DNA of 64,000 bases from positions 56,771,001-56,835,000 of the forward strand of contig JAQMRL010000006.1 in the NCBI GenBank assembly GCA_035578175.1. Direction: 5' to 3'. The notes beneath the pieces were generated by a model. The model made no database searches, was not told where the DNA came from, and saw only the letters and a program-made list of their open reading frames with translations. This DNA comes from Catonia carolina (Eukaryota; Arthropoda; Insecta; Hemiptera; Achilidae). This document shows positions 55,972 through 64,000 of the stretch, one piece after another. The position numbers were made by a program, and so were the translations under genes. Positions within the stretch are counted from its first letter, which is position 1, and each line of letters begins with the position of its first letter.

Positions 55972-57105
55972 AATGTAATAACGCTTTAATACATTTAGTT
56001 CTGAGTTCAGAGATTGTAATATGATCCTACTCTCAAGTCTGTATGTAAGCTTGTCTCTCAAGTCTTAATTCTGTCCGTAAAAGGTTGGTTCATTGCTGTG
56101 TCACTCGTATGCAATAAACGTATTTTAACAATATGCCTTAATCCTTCGCGGGCTATTAATGAGTATATCTGCCGAAAAATATTTTCCACAGGTCATTTTA
56201 CGGATATATCCGCTTACAACTTAGAATGATAATGGTCATGTAGCGGATATATCGACATATTTACGAATTAAATAAAGAAAATATTTTCCTTAAAATTTGT
56301 TTTAATAATCATGATAATTATCCCAAAATATCTAAATATTTCTGTAAATTTGCAGCTTTAAAAGCTTAGTTGACTCCACTTACCGCCAGTGTCTTCTAGC
56401 TTCCACGAGATCGGTGTTTCAAATCAATGGTACTTCCTCTGCTCGTGGCTACTTAGGTACGTGTGCTACGTTCGTCCAATTTAATCATAATATTTCTTTA
56501 AACAAACTTTGTACTGTACTTTTAAGTTTGTTTTCTATGTTTATTCTCCAAATATTTTTTTAGACAGTTCCATTTACTGTACCGCATACATTACATCACT
56601 CCAGGACTGTTGACAAAAATGTATCCCCAACCATTATTATTGAGGAAACGCGAAGAGAAAAATATTTAATATAATTTTCATTAATTTTGAGTCTTTAAAG
56701 ATGGTTCAATATTCAGGAAATTCATTCACATAAAAACCTTTTTACCCCAAGAGAAGAATTTTTTTTTTGAAATTATTTGAAAAATTAGCTATAAGTTTTA
56801 TTAAGTGTAATTTATTTTTAGTGCTACGTTTGCTCAAAGACTAAATTTACAATGTATACACACAATTTTTAATACAAAAAATATGAACGATTGAATTTTA
56901 ATAGTTTAGTTACAATTAGAATACCTCGAAATTAAAATTTTGTTCTTGATAGACACTAAAAGTAGTTAATCCATTGTCAGAAACTACTACGAAAAAACAA
57001 GACCTTCAAAGGAATTTTTCTATAAACTTCGTGTAAACTGCGACATTTTAATCCTTCATAATAATAGTTTTCGTAATATATTTATGTTTGTATTGTAAAT
57101 ATAAC
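55972..57105. other. Spacer with a possible piggyBac-like terminus
   Basis: TTAA at 56138-56141 is followed by TCCTTCGCGGGC, similar to the start of piggyBac-type elements, and by two copies of a GGTCAT...CGGATATATC phrase (56191-56210 and 56234-56252). No matching opposite end is seen. The rest is AT-rich. Confidence 0.3.
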
Positions 57106-57118
57106 CTTGGCGAAAGTT
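57106..57118 (+). repeat. 13-bp target-site duplication, left copy
   Basis: CTTGGCGAAAGTT here is identical to 58547-58559, bracketing the Jockey insertion. Confidence 0.9.
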
Positions 57119-58546
57119 TTTTTTTTTTTTTTTTTTTTTTAACAGTATAGTTTTATTTTGCAATCAGTTAATAAATACAATAACTTTAAGCAAATATGAG
57201 AAAATCTGAGCAATGTCCTTAGAATTAAAAACACAAACGACACTCAGTAGTGTGTTTGAGAAAGACCAAACTGTGAAAAAACAAAAATATATCTATACAA
57301 AATCAAACTTGATGAACCGTGAATCAACATCCCGAAACACAAAGTGTTGAAGTTGGAGATGACAATGACGATGGTAGAGATGAAAAACGACGCCAATTAT
57401 GAGATGCTGGTGATTAGGAGTTGAAGTAGAAAAGATGAAAAAAAAGAATTTAAATGACTAACAAAATCGTAGAGGTAAGTCCAGTGGTTTAAAGCGTTTC
57501 AGTCTGTAAGTATCTTCACTGTTGTCAAGGAGGCTAATCGCTAATGGATTTTGATGGTCTTCTAGTTTTTGTAAATGTTTTTCGCTATGTTGTTTAATTT
57601 CTTCTTTTATGAAGAGCAGGTTTAGGTCATTGTGTAGTATTTCATTTGTTACGTACCATGGGGCTGCAGTGATCAGTCTCAGGCATTTTGATTGAAAGCG
57701 CTGCAGTATTTCTATATTTGATGAACTAGCTGTACCCCATAGCTCTAACCCATACGTCCAAATTGGTTTGAGTATAACTTTGTATACGAGTACTTTATTT
57801 TCAAGGGAGAGTTGAGACCTACTGCCTAAGAGCCAGAATAATTGACGTAACTTCAGCCCAAGCTGCTTTCGTTTCGCCCATATATGACTTCTCCACGTGA
57901 GTCTTCGATCTAGATGTAAACCCAGATATTTAACTTCATCCTTCTGTGGGATTACTGTACCGTTCAAGCTGACCACTGGACATGTTGGTTTCTTTAATGT
58001 AAATGTTACGTGCGTTGACTTATCCTCATTAATCTTCACTCTCCATTTCTTACACCATTCGTGAATGTTGTCAAGATGGGTTTGTAACTTCTCCGAGGCA
58101 CATGTCGGAGAAGCGTCCGTCGCTAAAATCGCTGTGTCATCTGCGAACGTTGCCGTCATTACAGATTCATGTTCTGGAAGGTCGGCTGTGTAAAGCGTAT
58201 ATAAGAATGGGCTCAAAATGCTGCCTTGAGGAACGCCGGAATTTAATAAGTAGAATTTGGAAAAGACATTATCATATTTAACTTGGAAGAAACGATTTAA
58301 AAGATAGTTTTTAAAAATCAAGAAGTATGGATATTCTAATTTCATTTTAATTTTGTATAACAGACCTAGATGCCAAACTTTATCGAACGCCTGCTGAATA
58401 TCCAAGAACACAGCTGAAGTAAACTTCTTCAATTCTAAGCTCTTCTGAATAAGTTTGACTAGTCTGTGGACTTGTTCTACAGCCGAGTGTCGTTCACGAA
58501 ACCCAAATTGATGATCTGGAATCAGTTTATACTCTTCTATAAAAGG
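57119..58546 (-). mobile_element. Recent 5'-truncated Jockey-type insertion
   Basis: Oriented on the minus strand: the 5' truncation point is 58546, the stop codon is at 57458-57460, the 3' UTR runs to about 57141 and the A-tail shows as a 22-base T-tract (57119-57140). Perfect 13-bp duplications flank it (57106-57118, 58547-58559). The retained reading frame has no stop in over 360 codons, consistent with a young insertion. It belongs to a different Jockey subfamily from the 39-44 kb element. Confidence 0.93.
57458..58546 (-). pseudogene. Jockey ORF2 fragment: reverse transcriptase without endonuclease
   Basis: The retained ~362 codons start FIEEYKLIPDHQFGFRERHS. They include motif A FLDIQQAFDKVWH, motif B GVPQGSILSP, motif C TFADDTAIL and KYLGLHLDRRLTW, then RPIWTYGLE-like KPIWTYGLELWG and FQSKCLRLITAAPWYV, ending RFKPLDLPLRFC. 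The polymerase catalytic aspartates are intact, but the whole endonuclease and the N-terminal palm/fingers are missing, so it cannot retrotranspose. The open frame continues upstream to a start at 58603, but the first ~20 residues come from flanking DNA beyond the target-site duplication and are not part of the element. Compared with the intact ORF2, identity is clear but the C-terminal tail differs. Confidence 0.92.
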
Positions 58547-58559
58547 CTTGGCGAAAGTT
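58547..58559 (+). repeat. 13-bp target-site duplication, right copy
   Basis: Identical to 57106-57118. Confidence 0.9.
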
Positions 58560-59765
58560 AGTAATAAAAATAAATTACATCTACCAAAATGTATGTAGAA
58601 CAATTTTTAAAAAATGTGTAAAATGACTGCAGAACTGCATACGAAATTGGAACTGTAAAATTGCTAAAGATATATTTGTAAAATACGTTTTGACGTAGAA
58701 GAAACTAAGAAGTATTTTGAACTTCATTGCAGACAGAATTTAGGAGGCGAAAGAATTGTGAATAGGAGCATACAAGTTGTGCACTGTGCTCCAGACTGAA
58801 TGTATTAATAAAGATAATTAATATAGTTTATTTTAACTCTTTTAATAAATTATTCGGAGAAACTAGTTATCACATACCACCAATAATGAAAAACAAAAAT
58901 TATATAATTTATTTCAGAAGAAATATTAAGATTGATTGAAATATTAATATATTTATTTGTACTTACAGAAGAACTAATAGAAAATCTTAAAATAAACTGT
59001 TACATAATTATTACAATTCAATTAAATAATTTTTCAAAAGAAGACTAAACGATTTGCGGTAAATATCGTAAGAAAACGAAATTGATTTTATGAAACTTTC
59101 CTTTTATAAAGTAAGAATAAGTAAATAAAGTTTTTTTAACTATTAACCTAAATATTTGTAGGTTATAAAGTTCTTAGAATTATTGGTTGATATAATAATT
59201 CATTGATAGATTTTCTTATAAAAATAACATCTACTGAATTGAGTAATATTTAACTATGATTTATTAATAATAGAAAACGAATTTAACCACAAAATTACAC
59301 CAGTACATGTAATTTAAATTACCTTTCGATAGAAGACTAATAGACTTAATTTATTTTATTATTCTTTCCCACAGTTTTTCTTTACTTATCCTCTATCCCC
59401 CTCACTACTTTTTCATTCTATCTTAAACTTTTTATTATTATATAACCACAAAACCACTAAGTACATTAAATAAGTACTCACTGTATTATCTACGTACATT
59501 TAGTAGAAGGACTTAAAACATGCTACTAAAGATTAAATTACGATAAACATATTTAATACTCTGCTAACCTAATTTAGTAAAAAATTTAGGTTGTTGCTAA
59601 TATGATGCAGAAAAGTAAAAATTGTCTCAACAATTTCAAACATTTTTTCATTTTAATCACATATTCACATATTCGTGAAAAAATATTTACCCTTTTTAAT
59701 GTAGCCCTGAATTTTAATAAACTTATTGATATTTTTATGGTTTTGATTACGTTAAATAATAAAAA
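58560..59765. other. AT-rich spacer
   Basis: No recognisable feature. Confidence 0.4.
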
Positions 59766-59770
59766 AAACC

Positions 59771-60480
59771 GGGTTGATCATGTGGAAAATTCGTCGCAAC
59801 GAGTCAGCTGTTTGACAGCTGATGTACGAAGTCGAAGGTTCCGTAGTTCAAATCCTAGTAAAGGTAGTTAGACCCACCGGGTTGGTCTAGGGGTAACGTC
59901 GTCGCCGCTAGTCAGCTGTCTAACAGCTGATTTTCGGAGACGAAGGTTCCTGGTTCAAATCCTAGTAAATGTAGTTACTTTTATACGGATTTGAATACTA
60001 GACAGTGGTTACCGGTGTACTTTGATGGTTGGGTTTCAATTAACCATACTCTCTCAGGAATGGTTGGCCTGAGTCTGTACAAGACTACACCTCATTTACA
60101 CGTCATACATATCATTCTCATCTCATTGGGTCATGGGGTTGCTTATTGTTCTAAATTGAACATATTGCAACGTACACACATTAGGAATGTAAAAAAGAAA
60201 GTAAAGGTTACTTACATACTGTTACATACAGATTTAAATACCAGACAGTGTTTACCAGTGAACTTTCTTGATCGGGATTCAAACAACCAAACTTTTAGAA
60301 GAATGATCGGCCGGAATCTGTGCAAGAGTACACCTCATTTAACCTATACGCCATTAATGTCAATCATCCTCATCTCATCCCAATGAGATGAAAACAATTA
60401 GCAACTCAGTGACCCATCAAGGGGTTGCAAATTGTTTTAAATTGAACAGATTTTAACATCCACACATTAAGGATAAAAAA
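59771..60480 (+). repeat. Cluster of three SINE family B units in tandem
   Basis: Unit 1 (59771-59870) is a head only: CGGGTTGATCATGTGG, box B GTAGTTCAAATCCTAG. Unit 2 (59872-60195) is the best full copy: head ACCGGGTTGGTCTAGGGGTAACG, box B TGGTTCAAATCCTAG, a body starting ACTTTTATACGGATTTG and a tail CGTACACACATTAGGAATG. Unit 3 (about 60200-60480) is a body without head, from GGTTACTTACATACTG to CACACATTAAGGATAAAAAA. The 131-codon frame at 59991-60386 is simply the translation of units 2 and 3, which explains its internal repeat (NTRQWLPVYF / NTRQCLPVNF). Confidence 0.85.
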
Positions 60481-60484
60481 ATTA

Positions 60485-60925
60485 ATTAATTTTTTAAGTC
60501 CCCAAGAATTAAAATATGTATTTTTTTGAGTTTACATGTGATAGATAAAACTTTTAGCTGTGTAATCCAGCAACTACAATAATTTAAGTACCACTTAACA
60601 TAATATAACCACGGAACTCGCTAATTTTATGACCAACCTATTTGAAGGTGAGGTCATGAAATTGACAGTAATTTGTCTATGAACGATTAAATAAAATTAT
60701 GAAGTATGTAAGAAAAGTAAAATATTCACAATTAACTTCTGCTTGACCGAGATAAAAGGATATCTGATTTTGTTTTTTCTCGTTCCAGTAAACGGTTTCT
60801 TTTTCAAAAAATTTTAGATTCATTAATTTATTTAAATTGTCATCAATTTCATTGATTATCAGGATTTAATATACGTTATAAAGTACGGAACCAATAGAAT
60901 TTAAGTTATAAACATTTCCGGAACT
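60485..60925. other. AT-rich spacer
   Basis: No recognisable feature. Confidence 0.4.
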
Positions 60926-60927
60926 AA

Positions 60928-61003
60928 CAGGGTATCCAAATCAGGACCTTTTACTTTCCAGCATGAAGCTCAGAGCAGCGCTCTAACTACTAGACCAAAA
61001 AGG
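60928..61003 (-). repeat. tRNA-like SINE head, degraded
   Basis: The minus strand reads GTCACCTTTTTGGTCTAGTA with box A-like TAGTAGTTAGAGCGCTG and a damaged box B GGTCCTGATTTGGATACCC. It is too long and mispaired for a functional tRNA. Confidence 0.5.
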
Positions 61004-61009
61004 TGACGC

Positions 61010-61735
61010 ATTAATATTTTTGTTCAAACAAACAACAGATCAAAAAATAAGTAAATTTTATTTTTTTAATTATTTTTAACAATAACGTGTAGATTGTAAT
61101 CGTATGTGATACTGTTATAAATAATAATTTTTATATAATTTCAATAATTAATATAATCACCCTTAGAAATTAAAGAATTTTGCCTTTTAACTAATAGTTT
61201 TTGAGATAACAAATATAACTATATCAGAGAATTAAACTTACATTTCATAAAACTAATCCAATAAATGCAAATAACTTATTTGACACCACAATTCGAGTTA
61301 CGTTTTACAAAACGTTAAGCAGGTAACAATTTTAAATCTTAGGTAAGTATTAAACAACTTGAGTTTGTGAGACGAACATGAAGAAGGATAAGAATAATAT
61401 GGAATTTTATTGAGAAGGTTACAAAGAGATTAAAAATAAATACTTCCAACATAGAATAAGAGATAGGTCAACAATCCGAGTTTATAAAAGGTAATACAAA
61501 ATGGTGTACTTACTTAGGGTTTATTTATATAAATATAAAAAGAAAAAATACAAATATATTAACATTTGGTAGAAGTGAAGATCTTTTACTATATTTTTAA
61601 TACAGTATATTTATTAGTTAGGCTTATTTCTTTCGATAAATACCAAACTAGTTTGTGATATTTATCTTTAGAGAAATAAATTCAGAATTAAAACAAGAAT
61701 TAGAGTACAAATTTAAATATATTACCTACCTATAT
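61010..61735. other. AT-rich spacer
   Basis: No recognisable feature. Confidence 0.4.
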
Positions 61736-61744
61736 AAAAAGTTT

Positions 61745-62138
61745 GCATATAACAGGCAGGTAGTGTTAAATTATTTGCACTTGATCTGCTAGTTCCAGGG
61801 GTACGAAATATAGTTCGGTTTCTGATCATATTGGTCAGCCAATTATATGAATGTAGCATTTCAGAACAGAAAAGGTAGAGGTGTAAACGACACTAGTTAG
61901 AATTACCTTCTCTGAAAGTAAAGAGTTTCATCGTACAGTCAGACCCTGTGGTGAATGAAGTAAAGGTGTTATTTTCAGGGTGAAAAGTAGATGCTTTTCA
62001 GAGGGCCCAGCATACTGATAAGCATACTTTTTAACTCTATCAGGAAGGCAAGGTAAATCACCTCACTTTTCATTTCACTTAGTAAAGCCTCTAGAAGTTC
62101 AAACCAGCATCAGGCTGATAACCTGAACAACAACAAAT
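61745..62138 (+). repeat. AAC-tailed dispersed repeat, copy 7
   Basis: Runs from GCATATAACAGGCAGGTAG to GATAACCTGAACAACAAC. AAAAGTTT occurs at 61737-61744 and 62139-62146 and may be a short target-site duplication, though in AT-rich DNA 8 bases is weak support. Confidence 0.85.
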
Positions 62139-62149
62139 AAAAGTTTTCA

Positions 62150-62935
62150 AATTTTTTTGAAATCATGAAATAACATTAGCCTACATTAAATGAATCTTTT
62201 ATTTCTTTTAAATACCTAAGTCAATATATTCCTAAATTTGAAATGTGTGTTAACAAATTTCAAAATGAATTACTGGAGATGTGTATGAAGTACACGAAAG
62301 CGATATTAACATTTGTAAGTGTTTACTGTTATCGTATTACTGAAATTTTAGAAATATATGTTTCAATTTAAAATACAATACCACTATTGACAATACCTGC
62401 ATAAGATGTTTGATAAATGTTTTTTTGTTATATACTTACAAAACATTATAGAGTCTTAAATTTTAAATTTATAAACTCTTCAGAGAAGTTATTAGAGTTA
62501 CAGTGCCTGTCAAAAACGGTTAGAAAGCCAAAAAATTGTGAGATGGAAACAAAAATCTTTCGTACGGTTGTAGTATTACAAAACAAATTTAAAGTTATTA
62601 AATTGAAATATAAACAAACACAACATTTTTTCTAGTTTTAATTTGAAAAAAAGATTCTATGTAGTAGGTCTGAGATAATAAAAGTGTTGAAAGTGATTAT
62701 TTTTTAACAAGCGAGTAAGGTGAAGCGCAATCTTGCGTGAGTTATAATAAAGAAGTTTAAAAGTCGTTATTTTAGCTTAGAGTATTGATTGTCTATAACC
62801 TGCACTATCGGTAATAACTGCGTATAAGGTTCATTTGTGTTATGGATCTACTGCATGTTTCAAAAAATATATAACTAATTTATAAAGTAATTTACCGTCA
62901 GTATAGTAAGATCTGTTAGATATCAGATAGTTAGT
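62150..62935. other. AT-rich spacer
   Basis: No recognisable feature. Confidence 0.4.
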
Positions 62936-62939
62936 TTTA

Positions 62940-63360
62940 GGCCGCTCTCACACCGGTGAAACTCGACTGCAACTCGACCTGTACTCGACGTCCGATACGA
63001 GTCGTACCCTTACATTTATATGTTTGCCCTCCCACCAGTGCGACCTCGATGCAACCTCGATCGAACCGATCGCATGCGACTCAGCTTGTCCAACATCTGC
63101 TCGACCAGTCGCGTATAATCATGGCACACGAAGCAGCCAACGTAGCTTTTGTGCTTGAAGTTGAAAAATATTCGTGTCTGTATTATTTTAATTTGACAGA
63201 ATATTCTAGGCGCTACATTACCTTTCTTTAGCATCTGATAAAAAGACTTAAATTTTTTATCATCACGAAGAGTTCCTGGGCACACGTTATACGCTCCTCT
63301 ATTACGATTCATACTTTTTAGGACTACAATTACTTTTTGAATCATTTCTTGAAAGATTTT
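62940..63360 (+). mobile_element. PIF/Harbinger-like transposon remnant
   Basis: TTA (62937-62939, the usual Harbinger target) precedes a GC-rich terminus GGCCGCTCTCACACCGG with repeated CTCGAC phrases. A short plus-strand frame from ATG 63121 resembles the start of the MADF/Myb-like companion protein of these elements (FVLEVEKYSCLYYFNLTEYS). On the minus strand at 63345-63240 the phrase NRGAYNVCPGTLRDDKKFKS resembles the N-terminal region of the Harbinger nuclease. Both are truncated and face each other, so the element is rearranged. I did not find the other end. Confidence 0.5.
63121..63231 (+). pseudogene. Truncated MADF-domain (Harbinger companion) protein
   Basis: A 36-codon frame: MAHEAANVAFVLEVEKYSCL then YYFNLTEYSRRYITFL and stop. 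MADF domains start with a hydrophobic helix followed by (Y/H)-x-x-LY-x-x-x-x-x-x-Y, which fits EKYSCLYYFNLTEYS. The remaining two helices of the ~85-residue domain are missing. In Harbinger elements the companion protein binds the transposon ends and brings the nuclease into the nucleus. A host MADF gene exon is a less likely alternative, given the terminus-like sequence just upstream. Confidence 0.45.
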
Positions 63361-63404
63361 TTACTGTACAAGTTATTTTTTACGTAAGCTGATCTCCTCT
63401 TTCA

Positions 63405-63500
63405 CCTTCCCATTCTTCTTCTTCACCAACAACTCCTTCTGTTTTCCCCCTTCTTCTCCTCTTCTTCTTCCAACTTCTTCTATTTTCCTTCTTCTTCAAC
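63405..63500 (+). repeat. Pyrimidine-rich (TTC)n-like low-complexity tract
   Basis: About 95 bases almost free of G, built from imperfect CTTCTTCTTC units. Confidence 0.85.
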
Positions 63501-63597
63501 CACCATTAGTTGTAGTAACACAAGAACCTCCTAAACGATTTAAGTCAGCTTCAGAAATTTCTGAAATAACGGGTAATCTATCCGGGACACCATGTTT

Positions 63598-63985
63598 TTT
63601 CCATAACAGTCAGGTACAGTACTCATTTTTTGAACTCTATCTGGTAGTTCTAGGGCTACAAAAATAGTTTTGTTTTTTACCACGTGGTAAGTCAATCAAA
63701 TGACTGAAGCATTTAAGATACAGAAGAGGTAAAATTGTAAAAAACACTAGTCAGAGTTATCCTTTCTAAAATTAATGAATTTCATTATACATCCAGACCC
63801 TGTGGTGAATGAAGTGAAGGTGTCATTTACAGGGTGGAAAATGCTTTTCAGAGGAACTAACAAGCTGACAAGCTTTTTTTTCTACTCAGTAAGGAATTGT
63901 AAACCACCTCATTTCTAGTCAACTTAGTACACCCTCTAGTGATTCAAACCAACTTTCGGGTGATGACCAAAACAATAACAACAAC
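63598..63985 (+). repeat. AAC-tailed dispersed repeat, copy 8
   Basis: From CCATAACAGTCAGGTACAG to GACCAAAACAATAACAACAA. The middle landmarks (AACACTAGTCAGAGTTATCC, CCTGTGGTGAATGAAGTGAA) are well conserved; ~20 bases around the GTAGATGC landmark are deleted. Confidence 0.85.
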
Positions 63986-64000
63986 TGTAGTTCTGAAGAT

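Noticed and set aside
59991..60386. 131-codon frame with an internal protein repeat
   Set aside because: The repeat is caused by two SINE family B bodies in tandem, not by a real protein.

Overview
The window is strongly AT-rich nuclear DNA from an arthropod, almost certainly an insect. The evidence is Jockey-type LINEs, mariner-family transposons with a DUF4817-like helix-turn-helix, several tRNA-derived SINE families, PIF/Harbinger remnants and AT-rich spacers. A hemipteran host is my guess from the general look of the repeats; no marker gene proves it. I recognise no host protein-coding gene, no intact tRNA or rRNA gene, no operon and no CRISPR array. The window is repeat-filled intergenic or intronic DNA.

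Layout. 0-6.1 kb: SINEs, a dead LINE reverse-transcriptase piece, the first copy of an AAC-tailed repeat, then a nested structure in which a 1,561-bp mariner with near-perfect inverted ends sits inside a MITE. 6.1-16.6 kb: AT-rich spacer, two SINE/tRNA-like fragments, a decayed Jockey piece, two inverted 5' ends of a second mariner family and a ~103-bp tandem array. 16.6-24.6 kb: mostly unannotatable spacer, an RNase H-type LINE tail and two other LINE C-termini. 25-34.8 kb: decayed Jockey 3' ends (one holding a SINE with target-site duplications), AAC-tailed repeats, further SINEs and a MITE inserted in an AAC-tailed repeat. 35.8-36.8 kb: a LINE reverse transcriptase broken by a 58-bp near-perfect hairpin. 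37.3-44.0 kb: Jockey fragments, then an apparently intact two-ORF Jockey-like element (gag with three zinc knuckles; endonuclease plus reverse transcriptase), the only complete genes here. 44.1-53.3 kb: LINE C-termini, microsatellite-bearing repeats, SINEs and a tRNA-Lys-like half. 55.2-56.0 kb: a mariner derivative carrying two inverted 3' ends. 57.1-58.6 kb: a recent 5'-truncated Jockey insertion with a perfect 13-bp target-site duplication. 59.8-64 kb: a tandem SINE cluster, two AAC-tailed repeats and a PIF/Harbinger fragment.

How the parts work together. The intact Jockey element at 39-44 kb, or close relatives elsewhere, is the plausible source of machinery for the truncated LINE copies. 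SINEs and the AAC-tailed repeat have no coding capacity, so if they are retroposons they must borrow LINE machinery. The mariner and MITE copies are internally broken or non-autonomous. The nesting gives a relative order of insertion: MITE before the mariner at 4.1 kb; AAC-tailed repeat before the MITE at 34 kb; Jockey 3' end before the SINE at 26.6 kb. I see no clear sign of a previously undescribed host system. The most unusual structures are the two-tailed mariner, the 58-bp hairpin and the conserved 3' UTR stem-loop of the Jockey elements.
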